Assembly (NCBI GenBank): GCA_035574175.1 | Contig: DATLZB010000038.1 | Span: 1 to 9,145 of the forward strand | DNA from: DATLZB01 sp035574175 | GTDB taxonomy: Bacteria; Pseudomonadota; Alphaproteobacteria; Rhizobiales; Hyphomicrobiaceae | Direction: 5' to 3' | DNA: 9,145 nt | Shown: positions 1 through 5,678 of the stretch, one piece after another | How the letters are laid out: each line of letters begins with the position of its first letter | How positions within the stretch are numbered: the first letter of the stretch is position 1 | Position numbers and translations under genes: made by a program | Notes under the pieces: model-generated | Databases searched by the model: none | Told to the model about the DNA's origin: nothing | Seen by the model: the letters and a program-made list of their open reading frames with translations, nothing else

Positions 1-186
1 AGTCTCTACCGATGTCGGGGAACGTGAGGATCGCAAGAGAACAAGACGCATCAGCGTGGGGAGTCTCAGCAGGCTCAGCAGTCTCCGCCGGGTCCGATAG
101 GCCGCCCGAACTGGCGCGAATATGAGCGATCAGGGTCCCCCACGCAAGGCAAAAGCGATGAGAGGAATCGGCATCTGTCGGTCCGA
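1..186. other. Left-edge stretch without a supportable gene
   Basis: This stretch lies downstream of the rlmJ stop codon. Plus-strand frames entering from the left edge close within about 125 bases and show no recognisable protein tail. On the minus strand one frame with an ATG at position 51 stays open to the left edge, but only 17 codons are visible and it cannot be judged. A short imperfect tandem repeat of the octamer CTCAGCAG lies at 65-72 and 74-81. I see no tRNA, strong terminator or promoter here. Confidence 0.5.
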
Positions 187-1059
187 TCAGGCGTGCGAAG
201 GCCTTTCGCGCGCGAGCCAGCGAACCGTGGCCCGCGATCCGGAGCCCTGCGCCAGCCGTACGGCAAGAAACGGCATCAGGCTCTGCAACACCTCATCCAA
301 CCGATAAGGAGGATTGAGTATGAACAGGCCGGCGCCGTTCAGAACATCGGTCCGGCGGGGCGCTCGAACGAAAACGTCGACCTGCAGCAGCTTGGCGTGT
401 CCATCGCGCTGCAGCGCACGCTCGAGCGCCACCTTCGGCGCGTGGTCCTTGATCGGATACCAGAGGAGATAGATGCCGGTGGCGAAGCGGGCGACACCTT
501 GGCGCAAAGCCTCCCTCAGGCGATCGAGATCGTCCGGCTCCTCGAACGGCGGATCGATGAGGATGGCGCCGCGCCGCTCTTTCGGCGGCAGCAGCGCTTT
601 GAGCGCCGTCCAACCGTCGAGATGCAGAACCTTGGTGTCGGGATCGCGTGCGAACAGCGATCTGAGCGCAGCGCCGTCCTCAGGGTGCAACTCGTTGGCA
701 ACAAGTCGGTCGCCGGGGCGCATCAGTGCCCGAGCCAGGCGCGGACTGCCCGGATAGCAGTGAAGCTCAGCAGCCGGATTCATGGCGCGGACCACGTCGA
801 GATATGGCTTGAGGCTTTCGGCTTGCGGCTGCGGTATCGGTTCGGCCTCCGGCCCAACCAAGCGCGCGATGCCGTCGCGCCATTCACCGGTCTTCTCGGC
901 CGCCTCGCCGCGCAGATCGTAGAGGCCGGCACCGGCGTGGGTGTCGATGATGCGAAACGGCGCCGGCTTGTTCCTCAAATGTGTGATGACGAGGGCGAGG
1001 ACGGCGTGCTTGACGACATCGGCGAAGTTGCCGGCGTGATAGGCGTGGCGGTAGTTCAT
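187..1059 (-). CDS. rlmJ: 23S rRNA (adenine(2030)-N6)-methyltransferase RlmJ
   Basis: RlmJ uses S-adenosylmethionine to methylate N6 of A2030 in 23S rRNA, acting in the cytoplasm on ribosomal RNA. The 290-residue product is close to the 280 residues of the E. coli enzyme and aligns along its length from memory. The family N-terminus MNYRHAYHAGNFADVVKH is intact, with Y3, H5 and K17 matching the conserved active-site Tyr, His and Lys of E. coli. DTHAGAG at 39-45 is the SAM-binding glycine motif, YPGSP is at 102-106, and the catalytic DPPF motif (D169) lies in ILIDPPFEE. RFATGIYLLWYP (191-202) and a C-terminal NPPY (249-252) are also typical. The open frame extends 13 codons further upstream, but the ATG at 1059 gives exactly the family N-terminus. 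No clear Shine-Dalgarno is visible. It is the last of three minus-strand genes, 117 bases after ygfZ. Confidence 0.97.
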   Translation of the reverse strand: MNYRHAYHAGNFADVVKHAVLALVITHLRNKPAPFRIIDTHAGAGLYDLRGEAAEKTGEWRDGIARLVGPEAEPIPQPQAESLKPYLDVVRAMNPAAELHCYPGSPRLARALMRPGDRLVANELHPEDGAALRSLFARDPDTKVLHLDGWTALKALLPPKERRGAILIDPPFEEPDDLDRLREALRQGVARFATGIYLLWYPIKDHAPKVALERALQRDGHAKLLQVDVFVRAPRRTDVLNGAGLFILNPPYRLDEVLQSLMPFLAVRLAQGSGSRATVRWLARERPSHA

Positions 1060-1105
1060 AGGGCAGGGTTGCCGCCGCCCGATCGGCGGGTCAAGCACCG
1101 TCTCG

Positions 1106-1126
1106 GTCGACGGCGATCGCGTCGAC
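1106..1126. other. Hairpin in the ygfZ-rlmJ intergenic gap
   Basis: A perfect 7-bp inverted repeat, GTCGACG at 1106-1112 and CGTCGAC at 1120-1126, surrounds a 7-base loop. It lies between the ygfZ stop and the rlmJ start. No T-run follows on the minus strand, so a classical intrinsic terminator is not supported. It could be an mRNA processing or attenuation hairpin in the rlmJ leader, or chance in GC-rich DNA. A second, weaker repeat (CCGCCG at 1072-1077, CGGCGG at 1084-1089) lies nearer the rlmJ start. Confidence 0.35.
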
Positions 1127-1176
1127 GAAGCAACGGTCGCTAGACTACCGGGCTTCGCGCTCGGAAGCCTTCCCGC

Positions 1177-2064
1177 TCACGGCTTTGAGCTTGCCTTTGC
1201 CACCGGCACGTCGAAGGTGGCCCACTTCGGCTTGGCCAGCGTGATGGCAACGCCGCCGGCCGTGATCGGTTCGCCCTTGTGAAGTGCCTCTGCAGCGCGG
1301 TCGAGCCGTACCATGGCAAGCCCGCACGAGCCCGAGACGGAACCGAGCCTGCCGATGGCAATCTCACCAGCCAAGATGTCGGTGCCGGTAGCGGGCAGAT
1401 CGCGGGCGGCCTTCACCGGCACGATGCGTCGGCGGGCGAGCCCGCGATGGTGCATGCGTGAAACCACTTCCTGGCCGACGTAACAGCCCTTGTCGAAGGC
1501 GATGCCGTTCAGCACGTCGAGCAACGCCTCATGGGGAAAGGTCTCGCCGAACGCATAATCCTTGCCGCCTTCGGGCACGCCGTGGCGGATACGGTGGTCG
1601 TGATAGTCGTCGGCGGAAGCCGCAGTGGCGTCGCGCCCACCGAGCAGCCAGTCGTCATTCAAGGAGACCAGGGCGCGGTGGCCGAGCGCGGCAAGCCGCG
1701 GATCAGCGAATGTGGCGACCTCGCGTGCGGGGGCCGCGCCCCCCCAGAACGTCGCGACAGTGTAGTCGGAGGAGGCGTCCTCGATCTTGGCGTCGGCGCG
1801 CAGTTTGTACATGTTGAGCCGCTGGGCGAGCTCGGCGGACTTGGCTTTCGCCGTCTCGAGCAGGTAGCCGTCGGGAGACCGCACAACGAAGAAGTCGAAC
1901 AAAATCTTGCCCTGCGGGGTCAGCAAAGCGGCGTGAATGGCGGGCTGGTGATCAAGCCGGCCCATGTCGTTGGTGATGATGCCCTGCAGCAGCTTGCGGG
2001 CGTCGGGACCATCGACGCGCACGACGCCGAGGTCGGTCATGAGCGCGATCCTGGTCTCTGACAT
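1177..2064 (-). CDS. ygfZ: Folate-binding protein YgfZ (GcvT-like, Fe-S/tRNA modification)
   Basis: YgfZ (CAF17/IBA57 family) is a tetrahydrofolate-binding protein related to the T-protein of the glycine cleavage system. It supports assembly or repair of certain Fe-S enzymes, including the tRNA methylthiotransferase MiaB. The 295-residue product carries the diagnostic family signature KGCYVGQE at 192-199, with the conserved Cys194. Other typical segments are LQGIITND (26-33), LLTPQGKILFDFFV (47-60) and MYKLRADAKIED (85-96). The start is set at the ATG at 2064, giving MSETRIALM, which leads straight into the conserved domain. The longer open frame reaching 2322 only overlaps the upstream gene in another frame. 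A weak GAGAG sequence lies about nine bases before the start. It is followed by rlmJ on the same strand, and both act on translation components. Confidence 0.95.
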   Translation of the reverse strand: MSETRIALMTDLGVVRVDGPDARKLLQGIITNDMGRLDHQPAIHAALLTPQGKILFDFFVVRSPDGYLLETAKAKSAELAQRLNMYKLRADAKIEDASSDYTVATFWGGAAPAREVATFADPRLAALGHRALVSLNDDWLLGGRDATAASADDYHDHRIRHGVPEGGKDYAFGETFPHEALLDVLNGIAFDKGCYVGQEVVSRMHHRGLARRRIVPVKAARDLPATGTDILAGEIAIGRLGSVSGSCGLAMVRLDRAAEALHKGEPITAGGVAITLAKPKWATFDVPVAKASSKP

Positions 2065-2150
2065 GGACGGGCTCTCATTCGGGTCATGCAGGCGAGCCGC
2101 GGGGCCCGCGCCGCTTAGGTATGCGGCCCCAAGCCCGGTGACAAGCGCGA

Positions 2151-2726
2151 CTAGCGGCCGAAGCTCAGCCAGGTACCGGTGGCACTGATGGCAAGCCGCC
2201 ACCAGCTCCATTTGCCGGCCGCCCGCATGGCGCGCACCTCGTTCGGCGGCACAAGGCGGTGAAGTTCCACCTTCTGCGCAGGGCTCAGGGCGCCAAGTGG
2301 AATCTCGGCGAAGTAGGGCCACACATAGACCCGGTTGTTCTCAATGTCAGGCCCCGCCGGAATGACGGCGTATCCGCTTTCAAGCAGATCGCCCAGAACC
2401 GCCAGAATGTCACGACCTTCGCCGTCCGCCGACAGCGACTTCAAGTGTGCGATGGGGTCGCTGCCCGGCGCGGCCCCGAGCTCGGGTCCGAGCTCGTTGA
2501 GTTCGATGGCAATCCTCAAGTCCTCTATGCGGCCGGATCGAACAGCCTCCAGAATGGCCTCCCGCATCTCGGCAACGGCTCGCGGCAGAGCCTCGGCACC
2601 ATGGCCGACGACGGCGGTCGATTTCGGCGCAGCATGCGCGGGCGGCTTGGCCATCTCGCGGGCGGCGGCGTCCGCTAAGACAGGCCGGGCGGAGAATTGG
2701 ACAAGGCTACAGAGCGCCAGTACCAA
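2151..2726 (-). CDS. Exported conserved protein of unknown function, start uncertain
   Basis: I do not know a function. The product, 191 residues if it starts at the TTG at 2726, begins with a hydrophobic segment (LVLALCSLVQF) and a likely signal-peptidase site after VLA near residue 18. An Ala/Pro-rich linker follows to about residue 50, then a helical part (EMREAILEAVRSGRIEDLR), DPIAHLKSLSADGEGRDIL (90-108), and a distinctive end with VYVWPYFAEIPL (133-144), LHRLVPPNEVRAM and WWRLAISATGTW. I recall similar periplasmic proteins with a VWPYFAE motif in Hyphomicrobiales; that is memory, not a search. The start is unclear: the frame is open far upstream, but between the TTG and an ATG at 2927, which would overlap the divergent exporter gene, there is no ATG, GTG, TTG or CTG. 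The frame just before the TTG reads NRRGLL, which would make a good signal-peptide n-region, even Tat-like, if translation starts higher. It lies upstream of ygfZ on the same strand. Confidence 0.82.
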   Translation of the reverse strand: MVLALCSLVQFSARPVLADAAAREMAKPPAHAAPKSTAVVGHGAEALPRAVAEMREAILEAVRSGRIEDLRIAIELNELGPELGAAPGSDPIAHLKSLSADGEGRDILAVLGDLLESGYAVIPAGPDIENNRVYVWPYFAEIPLGALSPAQKVELHRLVPPNEVRAMRAAGKWSWWRLAISATGTWLSFGR

Positions 2727-2730
2727 TAGC

Positions 2731-2750
2731 CCTCGGCGATTCGGCCGAGG
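2731..2750 (-). promoter_or_regulatory. Hairpin covering the presumed ribosome-binding region of the exported protein
   Basis: A perfect 7-bp inverted repeat, CCTCGGC at 2731-2737 and GCCGAGG at 2744-2750, encloses a 6-base loop. On the minus strand its 3' arm ends only four bases before the TTG at 2726 and contains the only Shine-Dalgarno-like GAGG nearby. If the short start is real, folding would hide the ribosome site. If translation starts further upstream, the repeat lies inside codons for QPRPNRRG and may mean nothing. Confidence 0.35.
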
Positions 2751-2900
2751 CTGGACGTGCGACCTTATCGGGGGTGCTCTTGCTGCGAGGGAGGGGGCCG
2801 GAAGCGGTGGGACCGTTTGGCCCGGCGCGCGGTTGCCACCATGGCAGCATTGAGCAACGTCAACCGGCTTCTCACGTTGGAGGTGTGAACGACCGTGCCA

Positions 2901-2907
2901 GAGGTGA
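2901..2907 (+). promoter_or_regulatory. Ribosome-binding site of the LysE-family gene
   Basis: GAGGTGA, a strong match to the anti-Shine-Dalgarno complement, ends nine bases before the ATG at 2917. It fixes that start over other possibilities. It is the clearest ribosome-binding site in the window. Confidence 0.7.
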
Positions 2908-2916
2908 CTGCCACTG

Positions 2917-3582
2917 ATGCACTTCATTCCAAATCCGCTCATCATTCCCGTCGGATTCGCAATCGGAGTGCTGGTGGCAGCTCCGGTGGGCCCCGTCAAC
3001 GTCCTGTGTATACAGAGAGCGATCGAAAGGGGAGTCTTCGCGGGCATCGCCGCCGGTCTCGGGGCGGTGGTGGGTGATGGGCTCATCGCCCTCGCTGCCG
3101 CACTGGGCGTCGGCGTCATCTCGGGCGCCTTCAGCCAATACCGGGAACTCATCCAGGTGATCGGCGGCCTCGCGCTCATCGGGTTCGGCTTCAGACTCAT
3201 CGTATCGCTCCCACGCATCGAACCGCAGCCTACGTTCAACGCCGATTGGTCGAAGCTCAGGAGCGTGCTTTGGGACGTGCCCAAAACGTTTTTTCTTACC
3301 GTGACCAATCCGGGCGCCGTGTTCGGCCTGTTTGCCATCTTCGGCGGCGTGTCGAGCTTCGTCGAAGTGCGCTCCACAATCGATGCGCTCACCATGGTGG
3401 CGGCGATCATGGGGGGCAGCTTCGCTTGGTGGACCTGCCTTTCGCTGCTGATCAGCCGCATCCGCGAAAAAATGGAGGTCGGGCGCGTGAAGCAGATCAA
3501 CGTGGTGGCCGGAGCACTGTTGATCGCCTTTGGTGCGCTGCTCGTTAGCGAGATCGCACTTAAGCCGGGCGAGGTGCCGTAA
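2917..3582 (+). CDS. LysE/RhtB-family amino-acid exporter
   Basis: This is an inner-membrane exporter of the LysE/RhtB superfamily, whose members expel amino acids or related small metabolites by proton exchange. The substrate cannot be read from the sequence. The 221-residue product has six hydrophobic segments at about 7-30, 41-69, 77-97, 126-148, 157-180 and 194-214. The first carries the family motif APVGPVNVLCIQRAIERG (22-39), followed by FAGIAAGLGAVVGD (41-54). The TNPGAVFGLFAIFGG stretch (130-144) matches the conserved Asn-Pro motif of the fourth helix. A polar loop at about 98-125 (RIEPQPTFNADWSKLR and onward) is typical of the family's central loop. The ATG is preceded by a good GAGGTGA site. 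The gene stands alone, divergent from the exported protein and convergent with the small gene after it. Length and topology are normal. Confidence 0.93.
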   Translation: MHFIPNPLIIPVGFAIGVLVAAPVGPVNVLCIQRAIERGVFAGIAAGLGAVVGDGLIALAAALGVGVISGAFSQYRELIQVIGGLALIGFGFRLIVSLPRIEPQPTFNADWSKLRSVLWDVPKTFFLTVTNPGAVFGLFAIFGGVSSFVEVRSTIDALTMVAAIMGGSFAWWTCLSLLISRIREKMEVGRVKQINVVAGALLIAFGALLVSEIALKPGEVP

Positions 3583-3585
3583 AGT

Positions 3586-3603
3586 TTGGCGCCGGCGCGC
3601 CAA
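3586..3603. terminator. Probable bidirectional terminator hairpin
   Basis: A perfect 7-bp inverted repeat, TTGGCGC at 3586-3592 and GCGCCAA at 3597-3603, has a CGGC tetraloop. It fills the 21-base gap between two convergent stop codons (3580-3582 and 3604-3606). Position and compactness suggest a shared terminator. Neither side has a good T-run, so Rho-independent strength is doubtful. Confidence 0.5.
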
Positions 3604-3849
3604 TCATTGCATGCTGCGGTAGAGCGTAAACTCGCCCGCGCGCACGCGCCGCGCCAGGCCGCCGGCCAGCTTTGCCACCTGCTCCTCCCCGAACACGGCC
3701 ACGAGATCGGTGAGCGCAGCGTAGATGGCGGCATAAGCCAGCAGTTCGGGCGCCACGCCGCTGTCGGTACCCTCCTCCCAGGCGTCGAGGATGAAGCCCA
3801 GAGCCTTCAGGCTGTCGTCATCGTGGGTGGTGAGAAGCAATGGTTCCAT
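3604..3849 (-). CDS. Small acidic hypothetical protein (81 residues)
   Basis: I do not recognise a named family. The 81-residue product has no signal peptide or membrane segment. It is acidic in its first half (THDDDSLKALGFILDAWEEGTD, residues 8-29) and rich in Ala and Leu through the middle (APELLAYAAIYAALTDLVAVFGEEQVAKLAGG, about 33-64), so it is probably all-helical and cytoplasmic. The C-terminus is basic (ARRVRAGEFTLYRSM). Codon use, with GC-rich third positions, and a protein-like residue pattern favour a real gene over a shadow. It starts with ATG at 3849, with no obvious Shine-Dalgarno. The 136 bases before it show no clear promoter. It might be co-transcribed with the TIGR02301 gene upstream, but the gap is longer than in a tight operon. 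It ends convergent to the LysE-family gene at a hairpin. Confidence 0.7.
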   Translation of the reverse strand: MEPLLLTTHDDDSLKALGFILDAWEEGTDSGVAPELLAYAAIYAALTDLVAVFGEEQVAKLAGGLARRVRAGEFTLYRSMQ

Positions 3850-3985
3850 GTCAGCCCAACCGTCGTTGCGGTCGTCTTACGGCGCGGCCTACCCCTGAGT
3901 TGCGCCCGGAGGCATAGCACGGCCGGCGGGAGGGGTCGGCGGTCGCAGCAATTCACAGTAAACTGATGGATTCCCCCGGAGGTCG

Positions 3986-4384
3986 TCAGGGGATGGTGCG
4001 CACCAGCCCGTCGGCGATCTGCTCTCCCTCGGTGAGAAAACGCGAGATCGCGGTCTGTGCGGTCGGGGTGCAGGCGCGATAGGTGCGGCTGTAGCTGTTG
4101 TAGCCCTGGTTGAAGCTGCGGGTGAGCTTGGCCCGCCTCAGCGCCGAGGTACCCTCCGAATCAAGCAACTCCCGCATTCGATCGCGCCAAAGCTGTCCTT
4201 CGTTGGCGCCGCACAACTCCCGGAGGTAGTGGACGGCACCAAGTATCTCCGACAGGCGCAGCAGGCGGTCATCGTAGGGCTTGGTATCCTGGGCCAAAAG
4301 CCGGTGCGGCGCACTCGCCACCAGCACAAGGAGGAGGATGATCAGCAGCGCGGCGCGGAACATATTTCCTGTGCCCATATCCAT
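3986..4384 (-). CDS. TIGR02301-family exported protein, function unknown
   Basis: This matches, from memory, the uncharacterised TIGR02301 family found in alphaproteobacteria; no function is known. The 132-residue product has an N-terminal signal peptide: hydrophobic core AALLIILLLVLVASA (11-25) and a probable cleavage site after LLAQ near residue 32. The mature part carries the family core YDDRLLRLSEILGAVHYLREL (37-57), CGANEGQLWRDRMRELLDSE (58-77) and FNQGYNSYSRTYRAC (91-105). Only two cysteines, C58 and C105, are present, and both fall in conserved segments, so a periplasmic disulfide is plausible. ATG codons at 4384, 4378 and 4363 are all possible starts. The first is preceded by a GGAAAGG sequence about six bases upstream and was chosen. 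It begins 24 bases after the NUDIX gene stop, so the two are probably co-transcribed. Confidence 0.9.
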   Translation of the reverse strand: MDMGTGNMFRAALLIILLLVLVASAPHRLLAQDTKPYDDRLLRLSEILGAVHYLRELCGANEGQLWRDRMRELLDSEGTSALRRAKLTRSFNQGYNSYSRTYRACTPTAQTAISRFLTEGEQIADGLVRTIP

Positions 4385-4408
4385 CGCGGGCCTTTCCCCC
4401 GGTCGATG

Positions 4409-4858
4409 CTACCCTTCGGCGACCCGATTGGCGGCCGCGGCGATGATGCCGAGCGTCCCATCGGTCATGGCATATGCGCCAAGGTCGGACAGCGGCACAA
4501 AGCGCGCGGCGCGGCTGTCGCCTGCGGCGAGCGGAGCGCCCGCGCGCCAGACGCCGTAATAGACCGCTATCACGTAGTGCGCCACTAGGGCCCCGTCCTT
4601 GTCCCTGAGAATGACGTCGTGCACATGGGTGAGCCCGAGCAGCTCGGCCGACACCCCTGTCTCTTCGGCAACCTCGCGCAGGGCAGCGGCAGCGGCCGTC
4701 TCGCCCGGCTCGATATGGCCACCAGGCAGGCTCCACAGGCCGGCAGAGGGACCGCTGGCGCGCTCGACGAGCAGCACCTCGTCGTCTCGGAAGATGGCGG
4801 CGCTGGCGGCAGCCCGCGGCCAGCCCTGAGGATTGCGCTTGCTGGCGATCATCGCCAT
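4409..4858 (-). CDS. NUDIX hydrolase
   Basis: NUDIX hydrolases cleave nucleoside diphosphates linked to another moiety, using a divalent metal held by the Nudix box. The complete box G-x5-E-x7-REVAEETGV is present at residues 47-69 (G47, E53, R61, E62, E65, E66), so the enzyme should be active. The 149-residue product is a single domain: AAIFRDDEVLLVERA (20-34) before the box, and HVHDVILRDKDGALVAHYVIAVYYG (78-102) after it. The substrate is not readable; ADP-ribose, NADH or oxidised dNTP are candidates by general similarity. The open frame runs upstream to 5011, but that extension overlaps the divergent SRAP gene, so the ATG at 4858 is used; an ATG at 4852 is also possible. It shares a 71-base divergent region with the SRAP gene and precedes the TIGR02301 gene closely. 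Confidence 0.94.
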   Translation of the reverse strand: MAMIASKRNPQGWPRAAASAAIFRDDEVLLVERASGPSAGLWSLPGGHIEPGETAAAAALREVAEETGVSAELLGLTHVHDVILRDKDGALVAHYVIAVYYGVWRAGAPLAAGDSRAARFVPLSDLGAYAMTDGTLGIIAAAANRVAEG

Positions 4859-4929
4859 GTTGGCCCAAGGGATGCGACGGCCCGAGGCTAGCCCCGGTCT
4901 TCGCTGTCGTCGAGAACAAGCACTTTTCC
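4859..4929. promoter_or_regulatory. Divergent intergenic region, NUDIX / SRAP
   Basis: Both genes start outward from this 71-base gap, so it must hold at least part of both promoters. I see no confident -35/-10 pair. A GAAC half-site at 4914-4917 resembles half of the alphaproteobacterial LexA box (GAAC-N7-GAAC), but the second half reads TTTC, so an SOS operator is not supported. Confidence 0.4.
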
Positions 4930-5610
4930 ATGTGCTCGCGCTATAGCCTGACGTCGCCGGCGGAAGCGGTTCGCGCCTACTTCCGACACCACAACGAGGC
5001 GGTCTACCCACCGCGCTACAACATCGCGCCCACGCAACCCGTCGCCATCGTGCGCCCCGATCACGCGGGACGGCGAGAGCTGGTGCTGGTGCGCTGGGGA
5101 CTCATTCCACCGTGGGTGAAGGATCCGCGCACCTTCTCGCTGCTCATCAACGCGCGGGCGGAGTCGGCAGCCACCAAGCCCGCCTTCCGCGGCGCCATGC
5201 GACACAAACGCTGCCTCGTCCCGGCCGACGGGTTCTACGAGTGGACCGGCGTACCGGGCCGCAAGCGGCCGCACCTCATCAAACTTCGCTCGGGCGGGCC
5301 GATGGCGCTCGCCGGGCTTTACGAGCACTGGCTCGGCGCTGACGGCAGCGAGCTCGACACGATGGCAATCCTGACGGTGCCGGCCAACCGAGCCGTCGGG
5401 GCCCTGCACGACCGCATGCCGGCGATCCTGCCTCCTCACAAGTTCCAGGCGTGGCTCGACGTGCGAAGCGTTTCGGCCGAGCAAGCGCAGGCGCTGCTCG
5501 TGCCTGCTGCGGACGACGCGCTCGACATCATCGAAGTCAGCCCCGCGCTCAACGACCCGCGCAACGAAGGGCCCGAGGTGCAGCAGAGTCCGCAACCGCG
5601 ACTGTTGTAG
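4930..5610 (+). CDS. yedK: SRAP-domain protein (HMCES/YedK family), abasic-site DNA-protein crosslinker
   Basis: SRAP proteins shield abasic sites in single-stranded DNA by forming a covalent thiazolidine link through the N-terminal cysteine exposed after removal of Met1. The 226-residue product compares with 222 in E. coli YedK and has every key residue: Cys2 in MCSRYSLTSP, Asn74 in INARAES (73-79), Glu104 in ADGFYEW (99-105) and His160 in LHDRMP (159-164). PRYNIAPTQPV (28-38) and RWGLIPPW (55-62) are typical family segments. The start at ATG 4930 is required because Cys must be residue 2. The C-terminal tail after about residue 207 is polar and looks flexible. It is divergent from the NUDIX gene and convergent with the FAD oxidoreductase gene. 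The older family name, SOS response-associated peptidase, came from gene context; no LexA box is visible here. Confidence 0.96.
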   Translation: MCSRYSLTSPAEAVRAYFRHHNEAVYPPRYNIAPTQPVAIVRPDHAGRRELVLVRWGLIPPWVKDPRTFSLLINARAESAATKPAFRGAMRHKRCLVPADGFYEWTGVPGRKRPHLIKLRSGGPMALAGLYEHWLGADGSELDTMAILTVPANRAVGALHDRMPAILPPHKFQAWLDVRSVSAEQAQALLVPAADDALDIIEVSPALNDPRNEGPEVQQSPQPRLL

Positions 5611-5639
5611 CTCGCATCATCCGCATCAGCTCAGGCGAT

Positions 5640-5651
5640 CGCGGCGCCGCG
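5640..5651. terminator. GC palindrome between convergent genes, weak terminator candidate
   Basis: The perfect 12-base palindrome CGCGGCGCCGCG sits in the 68-base gap between the stop codons of the SRAP gene and the FAD oxidoreductase gene. As RNA it could form at most a four-base-pair stem with a GCGC loop, and no T-run follows on either side. Position is the main argument; chance is likely in DNA this GC-rich. Confidence 0.2.
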
Positions 5652-5678
5652 GAGGCGTCGTCCCGAAGGGTCGAGTGG

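Noticed and set aside
65..81. Tandem CTCAGCAG repeat as a possible repeat array
   Set aside because: There are only two copies of eight bases, with no wider periodicity; chance is sufficient.
193..1143. 316-codon plus-strand open frame antisense to rlmJ
   Set aside because: It is a mirror frame of a well-matched RlmJ gene; the translation is Arg-rich and has no domain.
2101..2130. GGGGCC/GGCCCC inverted repeat between the exported protein and ygfZ as a terminator
   Set aside because: It has a 6-bp stem with an 18-base loop and no T-run, competing with other equally weak pairings in a GC-rich gap.
2857..2863. TTGACG on the minus strand (2863 to 2858) as a -35 promoter element
   Set aside because: No plausible -10 hexamer lies 16 to 18 bases downstream.
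2872..3603. 243-codon minus-strand frame antisense to the LysE-family gene
   Set aside because: It is rich in His, Arg and Asp without domain character, and the plus strand encodes a clear membrane exporter with a good ribosome-binding site.
2727..3734. Upstream part of a long minus-strand frame that would extend the exported protein to 527 residues
   Set aside because: It crosses the LysE-family gene in antisense and part of the 81-residue gene in another frame; protein-like sequence begins only near 2750.
4914..4928. LexA/SOS box before the SRAP gene
   Set aside because: The first half GAAC fits, but after seven bases the second half reads TTTC, not GAAC.
4859..5011. N-terminal extension of the NUDIX protein to position 5011
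   Set aside because: It would overlap the start of the divergent SRAP gene and adds low-complexity, non-conserved sequence.
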